Assembly: GCA_900543825.1 (NCBI GenBank)
Contig: UQSR01000005.1
Span: 40,422-104,421 of the forward strand
Length of the DNA: 64,000 nt
DNA from: an uncultured Mycoplasmatota bacterium
Lineage (GTDB): Bacteria; Bacillota_I; Bacilli_A; RF39; UBA660
Direction: 5' to 3'
Of this stretch, positions 28,020 through 36,369 are shown in pieces (positions within the stretch are counted from its first letter, which is position 1; each line of letters opens with the position of its first letter). The position numbers and the translations under genes were made by a program. Under the pieces are notes generated by a model, which saw only the letters and a program-made list of their open reading frames with translations, had not been told where the DNA came from and did not search any database.

Positions 28020-28409
28020 TTATATCCACCTATTAGTTCTAACATTAAGAACCTCCATAGTTTCATATTTATTAGTATAATTAATAATCTTCTTAATAAG
28101 TCTTTTAATTCTCTTATCACTATTAAGATCAATATCCCTAATATTAACAATTCTCTTTAAACCATTTCTATATTCATAACTATTAATATATAAATACATA
28201 CTCTTATCAATAAGCCTAACAATATTCATTTCATTATCATTATTCCCATCACAAGAAAAAATCAAATCCTTATACCAATCAATCAAATCAAAAGAAAACT
28301 CATCATCATACCTAATATCATAATTAATAATATCATCATAATAAGGACAAAATCTAAGTATCCTTCTAGCATTAATAACATCTACAGTAAGAGTTTTAGT
28401 ACTATCCAT
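28020..28409 (-). CDS. Hypothetical protein (no family recognised)
   Basis: The start is taken at MDSTKTLTVDVINARR, with AAAGGA seven bases upstream, giving 129 residues. It is soluble, charged and mostly helical by composition, with RRILRFCPYYDDI near the N-terminus and a basic C-terminal half (KRIKRLIKKIINYTNKYE). No membrane segment or known motif. It has its own terminator. It could be a small regulator, but nothing shows this. Confidence 0.55.
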   Translation of the reverse strand: MDSTKTLTVDVINARRILRFCPYYDDIINYDIRYDDEFSFDLIDWYKDLIFSCDGNNDNEMNIVRLIDKSMYLYINSYEYRNGLKRIVNIRDIDLNSDKRIKRLIKKIINYTNKYETMEVLNVRTNRWI

Positions 28410-28509
28410 AACATATTCCTTTCTTACTACCAAATCTTACTACAACCACATTATAATACACTATCATATCAAAGTAAATATATTCGACATATTAAGCTAA
28501 AAAGCATCA

Positions 28510-28533
28510 AAAAAAGACGATATTACATCATCT
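28510..28533 (-). terminator. Terminator overlapping the end of yneF
   Basis: Six-bp stem GATGAT/ATCGTC (with a U-G pair) followed by TTTTTTT on the minus strand. The 5' arm lies in the last yneF codons. Confidence 0.65.
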
Positions 28534-28732
28534 TATTCATTTGTTTCATCATTTGATTAACTTGTTTTTGACTAGGAGTTCTTCCCATTTGACTCATCAT
28601 TGTCTTTATCATTTGTTCGTTAATAGGAGGATTCTTCTTAAGTTCATTTTTCATAACCTTTCTAGCTACTAAAAAACCAGAAACAAATCCAACTATCAAA
28701 CCAATTACTATATATAATATATCCCTAAGCAT
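28523..28732 (-). CDS. yneF: YneF family (UPF0154) membrane protein
   Basis: 69 residues with one N-terminal membrane helix containing Gly-rich GLIVGFVSGFLVARK, followed by the characteristic cytoplasmic tail NPPINEQMIKTMMSQMGRTP and SQKQVNQMMKQM. This is the complete UPF0154 signature. The function is unknown. In Bacillus subtilis yneF lies just after tkt and sirA (yneE); the same order is kept here, which strengthens both calls. Confidence 0.93.
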   Translation of the reverse strand: MLRDILYIVIGLIVGFVSGFLVARKVMKNELKKNPPINEQMIKTMMSQMGRTPSQKQVNQMMKQMNKMM

Positions 28733-28751
28733 ATCTCTTTCCTCCTTAAAA

Positions 28752-29195
28752 CTATTTTACTACAGCTTTATCCTTTTGTAAAGAACCATTTTCCAATATA
28801 CTAAGCCAAAAATAATCCTTATTTTCAAAATCACATACAAAAAGATTATTATTATATCTATTAAGATACTTAAAAAACACACTATAATTATTCTCAGTCT
28901 TAAGCTTAATATTATAATTATTAATTCTAAGAAGTGTCTTTTCACCACTATTCAAAGTATGAACATTACCACATCTCTTATATCCATATTTATACTTATA
29001 CTCATAATAAATATATTCACTTAACATAATCTTATTAAAAGGATCCGCTACATCAAGAAGAGAATGATAAGTCATATTAGTATCATAATTTCTTGTATTA
29101 TAAATTTCTTCAAATATCTTATACATCTTAAAAGGAGTTCTTTTATACATATAAGAAAAATATTTATTAACATTAAAAATATAGTATGTTCTCAT
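28752..29195 (-). CDS. sirA: SirA-like protein (YneE; DnaA-inhibitor family)
   Basis: 147 residues from an ATG at 29195 with GGTGA five bases upstream. The N-terminus MRTYYIFNVNKYFSYMYKR and the C-terminal FVCDFENKDYFWLS resemble the SirA pattern of a Tyr-rich start and FDFNNKRYGWL-type end. The gene sits between tkt and yneF exactly as sirA does in Bacillus. Bacillus SirA binds DnaA domain I and blocks replication initiation when sporulation begins. No other sporulation gene is in the window, so the protein may act as a general DnaA regulator. Its start codon lies inside a long hairpin (29175-29228). The family call rests on weak sequence similarity plus strong synteny. Confidence 0.7.
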   Translation of the reverse strand: MRTYYIFNVNKYFSYMYKRTPFKMYKIFEEIYNTRNYDTNMTYHSLLDVADPFNKIMLSEYIYYEYKYKYGYKRCGNVHTLNSGEKTLLRINNYNIKLKTENNYSVFFKYLNRYNNNLFVCDFENKDYFWLSILENGSLQKDKAVVK

Positions 29196-29228
29196 TAATA
29201 TCACCAATATTAATGTAACATACTATAT
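29175..29228 (-). promoter_or_regulatory. Hairpin: tkt terminator that contains the sirA start site
   Basis: On the minus strand, a 12-bp outer stem ATATAGTATGTT/AACATACTATAT and an eight-bp inner stem ATTAATAT/ATATTAAT are separated by a small internal loop, with TGGTG as the apical loop. The structure is followed by TTTTT. It lies 18 bases after the tkt stop and resembles an intrinsic terminator. The sirA Shine-Dalgarno forms the loop and its ATG is at the edge of the inner stem. Confidence 0.75.
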
Positions 29229-29245
29229 ATAAATAAATTGTCGAA

Positions 29246-31213
29246 TTATAAATTATTCTTAATTTTAATAACCAAATCCTGAATATCAAGTTCAAAGAAA
29301 GATAAAACCTCTTCTTCACTACCACTCTTGCCAAAAGAATTAATACCCACAAAATCCTCATCACTAGATATAAAACGATACCAATTAGCATCATTAGAAA
29401 GTTCTATAACCATTCTTCTATAACCAGTCGGAAACACCTGCTCTTGATAATCCTTATCTTGTTTTAAAAACAAATTAAGATTAGGCATAGTAACTACTCT
29501 AGCCTCAATATAATTTTTAAGAAGTTCTTCTTTTATCTTCATAGCAAGACCAACTTCACTTCCCGTAGCAATAATAATAATATCAAGTCTTGTTCTAACC
29601 TCACTAATAATATATGCTCCCCTACTTACCTTTTCCGAATTAGTATGTTTCATTGTTTCCAAGTGTCCCCTAGGAAGTACCAAAGCACAAGGCTTACCTT
29701 CTCTTAAAATATTTGTCCATGAACCAATAAGTTCCTTATAATCACAAGGACGATATACCGAAAAATTAGGAATACTACGAAGCATACCAAGTTGTTCTAC
29801 CGGCTGATGTGTAATACCATCAGGACCAACCCTAACACTATCATGTGTAAAAATATAAGTAACAGGTAAATCCATCATCGCACTCATTCTTATTTCAGGC
29901 TTCATATAATCAGCAAAAGCAAGAAAAGTACTACCATAACTTCTAATATTAGTAAGAGCAAGACCATTCATAACAGCTCCCATAAGAGCTTCTCTCACAC
30001 CAAAATTAATATTCCTACCACCATAATCATCATAACTAAACTCTCTCTTACCCTTTAAATAAGTTTTAGTAGAGCAGAACAAATCAGCACTACCACCCAT
30101 ATAATTAGGAATAAAAGTACCAATAACATTCATAATCTGATAATTAATATCCCTCATAGGTTTATCCTCAAATATCTTACTAGCATCCACTACTGCATCA
30201 ATATCCAAAGAAATACCCTCATTTTCAATAACTAAATTAATCTTATCCCTCTCACTATCAGTAGCATTAGCCAAATACATCTCATACTCAGAATACCAAT
30301 CCCTATAATAATCACTAGTACCACCCTTAATAAATTCAATAATACCATTTCTATCATTTTCACTATAAGTAAAAGGACTAGTACCCTTTAAAGTCATTCT
30401 AATATTTTCCAAATCACTCTTATCCAAATCCGAATGAATACGATTAGTTCCTTCATATTTAGAATACTTACCAATTACCGATTCAATCTCAATAATAGTA
30501 GGCTTATTACTCTTCTTAGCCTTCTCAATAGCAGAAGTAATCTCACTAACCGACTCTGAATTACGAACCTTAATAACATTCCAATTCATACTAGTAAACC
30601 TATCAGTAATATTATCATCAAACGTCTTAGAAGTGTCCCCATCTGCTGTAATATTATTTGAATCATATAAAACAATAAGATTATCAAGGCCAAGATTACC
30701 TGCCATCGAAGCAGCTTCGTAAGATACCCCTTCCATCAAATCACCATCAGAACATATACAATATATATTATAATCAAATACAGTATTTTTCTTACGATTA
30801 AAAGTAGCCTCCAAGTATTTTTCTCCTATAGCCATACCAACAGAAGTAGCAAATCCCTGTCCTAATGCTCCAGTAGTCATTTCAATACGATGTGATAAAT
30901 CATACTCAGGATGACCAGGAGTAGAAGATGCAATCTTTCTAAAAGACTTAAGATCATCTATACTATACTCATCAAGCATATAAAACAAACTAGCATAAAG
31001 AAGTGCTGACCCATGTCCACATGACATAACAAGTCTATCCCTATTACACCAATCCTTTCTTTCCATATCAAATTTCAAATGATATGCCAAAAGAGTATAC
31101 ATAGTTGGAGCAAAATCAAGCGCAATACCAGGATGTCCACTACCAGCAGTATTAATCATATCAAGAGCTAATAATCTAATATCATTAATAATTCTTTTTT
31201 CATTAAGTTTCAT
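29246..31213 (-). CDS. tkt: Transketolase
   Basis: 655 residues, the normal length. The thiamine-diphosphate-binding motif GDGDLMEG appears as CSDGDLMEGVSYEA (about 153-166), and the N-terminal GHPG substrate motif and the ALGQGFATSVGMAIG segment are intact. The pyrimidine domain contains NFGVREALMGAVMNG, and the C-terminal domain is complete. It moves two-carbon units between pentose and triose phosphates in the non-oxidative pentose phosphate pathway, supplying ribose for nucleotides in a probably fermentative cell. It is followed by sirA-like and yneF genes, as in Bacillus. Confidence 0.98.
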   Translation of the reverse strand: MKLNEKRIINDIRLLALDMINTAGSGHPGIALDFAPTMYTLLAYHLKFDMERKDWCNRDRLVMSCGHGSALLYASLFYMLDEYSIDDLKSFRKIASSTPGHPEYDLSHRIEMTTGALGQGFATSVGMAIGEKYLEATFNRKKNTVFDYNIYCICSDGDLMEGVSYEAASMAGNLGLDNLIVLYDSNNITADGDTSKTFDDNITDRFTSMNWNVIKVRNSESVSEITSAIEKAKKSNKPTIIEIESVIGKYSKYEGTNRIHSDLDKSDLENIRMTLKGTSPFTYSENDRNGIIEFIKGGTSDYYRDWYSEYEMYLANATDSERDKINLVIENEGISLDIDAVVDASKIFEDKPMRDINYQIMNVIGTFIPNYMGGSADLFCSTKTYLKGKREFSYDDYGGRNINFGVREALMGAVMNGLALTNIRSYGSTFLAFADYMKPEIRMSAMMDLPVTYIFTHDSVRVGPDGITHQPVEQLGMLRSIPNFSVYRPCDYKELIGSWTNILREGKPCALVLPRGHLETMKHTNSEKVSRGAYIISEVRTRLDIIIIATGSEVGLAMKIKEELLKNYIEARVVTMPNLNLFLKQDKDYQEQVFPTGYRRMVIELSNDANWYRFISSDEDFVGINSFGKSGSEEEVLSFFELDIQDLVIKIKNNL

Positions 31214-31260
31214 ATCTATAACCTACCTTACAATCTAATTCTAACATAAAAACAAATAAA

Positions 31261-31287
31261 ATAAAAGAAGAAATACATTATTTCCTC
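31261..31287 (-). terminator. Terminator of the DpnII-type operon
   Basis: Nine-bp stem GAGGAAATA/TATTTCTTC (one G-U pair, ATG loop) followed by TTTTATTTT on the minus strand, downstream of the endonuclease gene. Confidence 0.75.
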
Positions 31288-31318
31288 TTTATATACCCAT
31301 ATTATGTCAAATAATTAT

Positions 31319-32173
31319 TTATAATCTTTCCAAAACTCCATTTTCCAAATCGTCTATATTATATATTGTTTCAAGTACATTAAAAGTTTCTTCAAGATTA
31401 TGTTTAGCATTATTCCAACCAGTTCCATCAGTAAACCAAATAAATGTTACACCTGTAACTTTTTTAGCTTCTTCCGCTAGCATTTTATAGCTTCTAGCAG
31501 TTTCATTTAGTTTAGAACCACCACTTGTATAAAAATTTGTTTCTATAACATATACCATATTTTCTTTCTTTATAACAAAATCAAATCTTTTAGCGGATAC
31601 ATTATTTCCCGACATAGCACTTAAATCCAAATTCCACTTTCTTTCTATATCCTTCAAATACATTTCCTTAAAATATGTATCATTCTTTTTATACCCAGCT
31701 TTTACAATATATTCTTCTACTAAATTTTCCATTAAATGACCACCACGATTTTTTCTACCATTTGAATCCAAACCAACCTCTATTCCTAGAACATAATCAT
31801 ACAAATTATTTATAATATGATTTTGAAGCAAATCAAAAAGGCCACACTCTCTCATAAATCTAATATAGTCATCAACCGAGTACACTAACTTCTTAAAATT
31901 GAATAAATACTCATTTATCTCATCTTTTATAAAAATTTCACTAGAACGAACCGCAAGTAACAAAGGAATACATTCCAATGTTTCAGGATACCTTATTATT
32001 ATATTTTGAAAATCATCTTCAATTTTTTCACTACCAATCAAAGAATTTAAAATATTTAATTCCAATTTTACCTTATCAACATTTTTATATATCTTATCAA
32101 AATCAACATAATAAGCATAATTTGATATACTTGATTTAAAACTGCTAAACCACTCATTAAAATCTCTATTCAT
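31319..32173 (-). CDS. dpnB: DpnII/MboI-type restriction endonuclease (GATC)
   Basis: 284 residues, close to R.DpnII. The family segment GLDSNGRKNRGGHLMENLVE lies in the middle, followed by the catalytic region KRFDFVIKKENMVYVIETNFY, a PD-(D/E)XK-like arrangement (Asp, then E-T-N). The C-terminal FIWFTDGTGWNNAKHNLEET is also typical. DpnII enzymes cut unmethylated double-stranded GATC. The start codon overlaps the stop of the upstream methyltransferase by one base (TAATG), so translation is coupled. This places the nuclease last, after both methyltransferases, as in the pneumococcal cassette. Confidence 0.93.
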   Translation of the reverse strand: MNRDFNEWFSSFKSSISNYAYYVDFDKIYKNVDKVKLELNILNSLIGSEKIEDDFQNIIIRYPETLECIPLLLAVRSSEIFIKDEINEYLFNFKKLVYSVDDYIRFMRECGLFDLLQNHIINNLYDYVLGIEVGLDSNGRKNRGGHLMENLVEEYIVKAGYKKNDTYFKEMYLKDIERKWNLDLSAMSGNNVSAKRFDFVIKKENMVYVIETNFYTSGGSKLNETARSYKMLAEEAKKVTGVTFIWFTDGTGWNNAKHNLEETFNVLETIYNIDDLENGVLERL

Positions 32174-32940
32174 TATTTATCATTCTCCAATCTTCTAATA
32201 GTCAAGTCCAAATACCCTTTTTCTCTTTCTATACCAATATATTTTCTATTTAATCTGCTTGCAACTATCCCAGTTGTACCACTACCATTAAAAGGATCTA
32301 AAATCAAATCACCTTCATCTGTTGATGCCATAATGACTTTTTCAAGTAATTCTATCGGTTTCTGCGTAGGATGTTTCCCACATTTCTTCTCACTAGGCTT
32401 AGTAAGTGATGTTTCCCATACGTCTTTCATTTGCTTATTATTATTTAATTTTTTCATAGCATCATAATTAAACTTATATTTAATATTCTTTATATCTTTT
32501 TTTGCCCACAAAATAGTCTCAGTAGAATGCACAAATGCACGACAGCTTATATTAGGAGGTGGATTTAATTTTCTCCAAGTAATATTATTTATTATCTTAA
32601 ACCCGTTCTCTTCAAGTGCCATACCTATTGAATAAATATTATGCATAGTACCACTTATCCATATAGTACCATTATCCTTTAACACTCTTTTACATAATTT
32701 AATCCATTCTTTATTAAATTTATGTTTCTCTTTAAAATCAATAGCCTTATCCCATTCTCCTTTGTTAACACTTACCATCTTACCTCCACTGCAGGTTATA
32801 CCATTATCAGATAGAAAATAAGGAGGATCTGCAAAAATCATATCAATACTCTCTGGTTTAATACTTTTAAGCACTTCCAAAGAATCACCATATATAAGTT
32901 TAAAATCACATTTATCATAATAATAAGCAAACTTTTTCAT
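32173..32940 (-). CDS. dpnA: DpnA-like adenine methyltransferase (second DpnII methylase)
   Basis: About 255 residues from MKKFAYYYDKCDFKLIYGDS, with AAGGATG upstream. Beta-class order: catalytic DPPY near the start (DMIFADPPYFLSDNG), target-recognition middle, then the SAM-binding FxGxG motif at the end (ILDPFNGSGTTGIVASRLN). HPTQKP precedes it. Pneumococcal DpnA methylates GATC on single-stranded as well as double-stranded DNA and protects incoming transforming plasmid DNA from DpnII. With comEA/comEC about 20 kb away, the same use is plausible here. Overlaps dpnB by one base. Confidence 0.92.
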   Translation of the reverse strand: MKKFAYYYDKCDFKLIYGDSLEVLKSIKPESIDMIFADPPYFLSDNGITCSGGKMVSVNKGEWDKAIDFKEKHKFNKEWIKLCKRVLKDNGTIWISGTMHNIYSIGMALEENGFKIINNITWRKLNPPPNISCRAFVHSTETILWAKKDIKNIKYKFNYDAMKKLNNNKQMKDVWETSLTKPSEKKCGKHPTQKPIELLEKVIMASTDEGDLILDPFNGSGTTGIVASRLNRKYIGIEREKGYLDLTIRRLENDK

Positions 32941-32963
32941 AAGTATCACATCCTTGTAACATG

Positions 32964-33824
32964 TTATATTAAGTTATCAAAACCTCTCTTGTTCTCAAAA
33001 TTTGTAATTATAACTTCTTCTACTTTTCCTCTTTTTTTACCATTAGCATTAATATTCCTCTTAGCCTCTATAACATGAATATTAAAATCACTATAAAGTT
33101 CATTAATAAGCTTAGTATTATGATTAGAAAGCATTACAAAACATCCCCTATCAGATAACTCTCTAAATACTTTTGCTAGCCTTCTCTGTTCACCTTTTCC
33201 AAAACCATCTTCTGTATAACTATTAAAAGTAGAAGTATCAGAATCATATGGTGGATCAAAATATATAAAATCACCTCTTTTAGCAGTACTTACAGCATCT
33301 TCAAAATCAATAGATAAAATCTTAATATCATTATAATTTAAAAAACCACAAATTATACCCAAGTTCTGCCCCTCATAAGTATTAACTTTAGCTTTTTTAC
33401 CAAAAGGAACATTAAATTCCCCTTTACTATTAACCCTATATAATCCATTAAAACAAGCCTTATTTAAATAAATAGTTCTAGCGGCTCTTTTATAATCAGC
33501 AATTTTATTAAACTTTTTCTTATCCCTATCTATATTTCTAATTTCATAATAATAATCTTCAGAATGATACATCTCATGACGATTTAATTCTCTACACATA
33601 GCTTCAAACTTTTTCTCATCTTTAATACAATTATATACATTCATAAGTTCATAATTAGAATCATTAATTACTGCCCTTTTAGGAGATAACTCAAATAATA
33701 ACGCACCACCACCCACAAAAGGTTCATAATAAGTATCAAACTCATCAGGAACATATTCCATAAGTTTATTCATTATTTGTCTCTTACCACCAGCCCACTT
33801 TACAAATGGTCTACCTTTAATCAT
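32964..33824 (-). CDS. dpnM: DpnM-like Dam methyltransferase (GATC)
   Basis: 286 residues of the D12 alpha class: SAM-binding FVKWAGGKRQIM at residues 7-18, YEPFVGGGALLFEL, and the catalytic DPPY in FIYFDPPYDSDTSTFNSY, with the family's LSNHNTKLI and a C-terminal EEVIITNF. It modifies the adenine of double-stranded GATC to protect the chromosome. It is first in the three-gene cassette and has a good Shine-Dalgarno (AGGAGGTAGTT). Expressing the methylase first avoids self-cutting. Confidence 0.95.
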   Translation of the reverse strand: MIKGRPFVKWAGGKRQIMNKLMEYVPDEFDTYYEPFVGGGALLFELSPKRAVINDSNYELMNVYNCIKDEKKFEAMCRELNRHEMYHSEDYYYEIRNIDRDKKKFNKIADYKRAARTIYLNKACFNGLYRVNSKGEFNVPFGKKAKVNTYEGQNLGIICGFLNYNDIKILSIDFEDAVSTAKRGDFIYFDPPYDSDTSTFNSYTEDGFGKGEQRRLAKVFRELSDRGCFVMLSNHNTKLINELYSDFNIHVIEAKRNINANGKKRGKVEEVIITNFENKRGFDNLI

Positions 33825-33863
33825 ATTAACTACCTCCTAAATATCATTAATATTATATCATAT

Positions 33864-33889
33864 AAAAAGACATTTTAAAGAAAAATGTC
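33864..33889 (-). terminator. Terminator of the Nudix gene
   Basis: Eight-bp stem GACATTTT/AAAATGTC with TTTTT following on the minus strand. Confidence 0.8.
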
Positions 33890-33935
33890 AAATTTTATAC
33901 ATTTTTATTATCATTAATCAATATAAATATCCCAA

Positions 33936-34457
33936 TTAAGAAACAATATCCTTAAGCATTCTAAACAAATAAATCTCTTCCTTTTTAAATACCAACTCTT
34001 TATCACCAACTTCAATAAGATTAATAACATCATCAATATTATGCCATTCAACATAACTAACTTCTTCCTTTTGAATATTAAAATCATCTTCCTCTAAATC
34101 AGTTATAACATAATAAGGATACATAAAATGATTATTCTCATCTTCCAACACAAGATACTTATTGCATAATACATGTACCTCATTTTTATCCACAACTAGT
34201 CCAACTTCCTCTTCAAGTTCTCTCTTAGCACACGATAAAGGATCTTCTAAATATCCAACATGTCCCGCTATCACACCAAGCATATTAGGACAAAATCTTC
34301 TATTCTTACTCCTTCTCTGAAGAAGTACCTCTCCCTTTTTATTAATAATATAAATAGTAACCTCATTATGAAGTTTAGATAAATCATGAACGTCTTCTCT
34401 TTCTAATACTTCATCAGTATCATTACCATCCTCATCTACTACTCTAATTAATTCCAT
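33936..34457 (-). CDS. Nudix hydrolase (IPP isomerase-like subfamily)
   Basis: The start is taken at MELIRVVDEDGND (GGAG about ten bases upstream). About 173 residues. The full Nudix box is present: GHVGYLEDPLSCAKRELEEE followed by VGL, fitting GX5EX7REUXEEXGU. The N-terminal pattern MELIRVVDEDGNDTDEVLER and KLHNEVTIYIINKKGEVLLQ with RRS matches the YfcD/isopentenyl-diphosphate isomerase-like group. Members hydrolyse nucleotide diphosphate derivatives or act in isoprenoid interconversion; the substrate cannot be told from the sequence. It lies downstream of cysS and has its own terminator. Confidence 0.88.
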   Translation of the reverse strand: MELIRVVDEDGNDTDEVLEREDVHDLSKLHNEVTIYIINKKGEVLLQRRSKNRRFCPNMLGVIAGHVGYLEDPLSCAKRELEEEVGLVVDKNEVHVLCNKYLVLEDENNHFMYPYYVITDLEEDDFNIQKEEVSYVEWHNIDDVINLIEVGDKELVFKKEEIYLFRMLKDIVS

Positions 34458-34530
34458 ATAATCACTACTCCATACCATTAATTGTAACAAATAATCCAAA
34501 TAAAGTACAGAAAAAAATATATAAATCTGT

Positions 34531-34559
34531 AAAAAAAAGAATAGTATTATTAACTATTC
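34531..34559 (-). terminator. Terminator of cysS
   Basis: Seven-bp stem GAATAGT/ACTATTC followed by TTTTTTTT on the minus strand, immediately after the cysS stop. Confidence 0.85.
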
Positions 34560-34563
34560 ATAT

Positions 34564-35961
34564 TTATTTACTAATTCTATAAGTAGTACCCTCTCTAGTA
34601 TCAGTAAGAATAATACCCTTATCTAATAGTTCATCTCTAATACTATCAGAAAGTTCATAATTCTTATTCATTTTAGCAATTCTTCTCTCTTCTATTTTAT
34701 CTTTAATATACTTATCCATATCAATAGAAGTATTAAGAGTCTTCTTAGTCAAATCAAGAGAAAACACCTTATCAAAATCATTAATAATTTCTATTTTAGT
34801 ATGACCATTAACACTATCATCCTTAAGTAAATCATAAATAAGTGTTATCCCATTAGCGGTATTCAAATCATTAGATAATTCTTCCTTAAATTTATCCGTA
34901 TAATAACCAAACTTAGTAGTATCTAATTCACCAATATCATTAATAGCTAATACCCTATTCTTAAGCTTATCATACACACCTTCTACTTGTTTTAATATAT
35001 CATAAGAAAATACAAGTTGTTTTCTATAATTACTCATTAAACACATAAGTTTAAAAGCTAAAGGATTATATCCTTCCTCTATTAACCTACTAACAGATAA
35101 AATAGCACCTTTACTTTTACTCATTTTACCACTATCATCCATTAAATGTTCATTATGAAACCAATAATTACACCATTTATGTCCTAAATAAGCTTCACTT
35201 TGAGCAATTTCATTAGTATGATGTGGAAAAATATTATCAACACCACCACCATGAATATCAAGATGCTCTCCTAAATACTTAATACTAATACCAGAACATT
35301 CAATATGCCATCCAGGATATCCAACCCCAAAAGGAGAATCCCATTTCAAATCCTGATCATCAAACTTACTCTTTGTAAACCAAAGTGCAAAATCAGCCTG
35401 ATTTCTCTTATTATTATCATACTCTACTCCATCACGAACACCAACAACCATTTCATCTTCCTTATGATTAGTAAGTTTATAATAATCATCTACCTTACTA
35501 ACATCAAAGTAAACATTACCACCAGCCTGATAAGCATAACCATCTTCTAATAATTTACTAATAATCTTAATATATTCGTCAATATTATCCGTAGCGGGAC
35601 TAACAATATCAGGCCTTCTAAGATTCAAAGCATCAAAATCATGAAAGAAAGCATCCGTATAAAACTTAGCAATATCCATAACACTCTTATGCTCTCTTTT
35701 AGCACTAGCAACCATCTTATCTTCACCACTATCAGAATCACTCTTCAAATGTCCAACATCAGTAATATTCATAACTCTAGTAACATCATATCCTAAATAC
35801 CTAAGAGTTTTATCAAGTATATCATGACCAATGTAATTACGCATATTACCTATATGAGCATAATGATATACAGTAGGACCACAAGTATAAAAACCTACTC
35901 TTTTTCCATCATAAGGAATAAACTCCTCTTTCTTTCTAGTTAAAGTATTATATAATAACAT
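34564..35961 (-). CDS. cysS: Cysteinyl-tRNA synthetase
   Basis: 465 residues from MLLYNTLTRKKEEFI, with GAGGGTGA upstream. HIGH motif in YHYAHIGNMRNYIG, zinc ligands (CGPTVYHYAH, WHIECSG, HHTNE), KMSKSKG in the Rossmann half, and a helical anticodon-binding C-terminus. It charges tRNA-Cys. The length is normal. It has its own promoter and terminator, so it is monocistronic. No T-box sequence was seen in the leader. Confidence 0.97.
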   Translation of the reverse strand: MLLYNTLTRKKEEFIPYDGKRVGFYTCGPTVYHYAHIGNMRNYIGHDILDKTLRYLGYDVTRVMNITDVGHLKSDSDSGEDKMVASAKREHKSVMDIAKFYTDAFFHDFDALNLRRPDIVSPATDNIDEYIKIISKLLEDGYAYQAGGNVYFDVSKVDDYYKLTNHKEDEMVVGVRDGVEYDNNKRNQADFALWFTKSKFDDQDLKWDSPFGVGYPGWHIECSGISIKYLGEHLDIHGGGVDNIFPHHTNEIAQSEAYLGHKWCNYWFHNEHLMDDSGKMSKSKGAILSVSRLIEEGYNPLAFKLMCLMSNYRKQLVFSYDILKQVEGVYDKLKNRVLAINDIGELDTTKFGYYTDKFKEELSNDLNTANGITLIYDLLKDDSVNGHTKIEIINDFDKVFSLDLTKKTLNTSIDMDKYIKDKIEERRIAKMNKNYELSDSIRDELLDKGIILTDTREGTTYRISK

Positions 35962-36020
35962 AATAATCACCCTCTCTTAATTATATTTTATATAATTAAA
36001 TCATCTTCATAACTAATAAT

Positions 36021-36049
36021 ATTTTATAATATATAAACTATTTAGTCAA
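36021..36049 (-). promoter_or_regulatory. cysS: Promoter of cysS
   Basis: -35 TTGACT (36049-36044) and -10 TAAAAT (36026-36021) on the minus strand with 17-base spacing. The leader before the cysS start is about 50 bases. Confidence 0.55.
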
Positions 36050-36069
36050 TAAAATTAACTATTTTTTAT

Positions 36070-36168
36070 CCTCTTAAGCCTGTAGTCTTAAGAGGTTCAA
36101 CAAAGCCAATTGTCTTTGTTATAAACAACATCTAAATTAAAGAAGCACTACCTTAGTGCTTCTTTAAT
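36070..36168. repeat. Three intergenic hairpins upstream of the cysS promoter
   Basis: The stretch 35962-36265 has no gene. Besides the cysS promoter it contains three perfect stems: CCTCTTAAG/CTTAAGAGG (36070-36095, loop CCTGTAGT), AACAAAG/CTTTGTT (36099-36120, loop CCAATTGT), and a 15-bp stem at 36136-36168 with loop CCT that may be a terminator for genes to its right. The first two resemble the twin hairpins at 27923-27974, in the opposite orientation. Confidence 0.6.
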
Positions 36169-36265
36169 CCCCTATATATATGAATTTAAAAATATTATAC
36201 AAGTCATAATTATCCTCATTTCAAATGATAAAACAATTAATATATATATTAAAATTATCTCCAAA

Positions 36266-36358
36266 TTATCTTTCTATTTCATCTTCTACAATAGATAATT
36301 CTATATCTTTTTCATTTACTAAAACACCAATAAAATCAAATGCAATAACTTTAATCAT
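36266..36358 (-). pseudogene. N-terminal remnant of a HAD-like hydrolase gene
   Basis: A 30-codon frame from ATG 36358 reads MIKVIAFDFIGVLVNEKDIE and ends at TAA 36266. The start matches the HAD-family nucleophile motif (FDFDGVLV-like; here FDFIGVLV, with the acid/base Asp changed to Ile). The rest of the enzyme is absent; only AT-rich DNA and hairpins follow. It begins 11 bases after the CYTH gene stop. Most likely a gene truncated by deletion; a genuine 30-residue peptide is less likely. Confidence 0.6.
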
Positions 36359-36369
36359 ATTACCATCAA

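Noticed and set aside
35962..36265. T-box leader for cysS
   Set aside because: The conserved T-box antiterminator sequence (GGTGG core) is absent and the promoter lies only about 50 bases before the gene, downstream of the hairpins.
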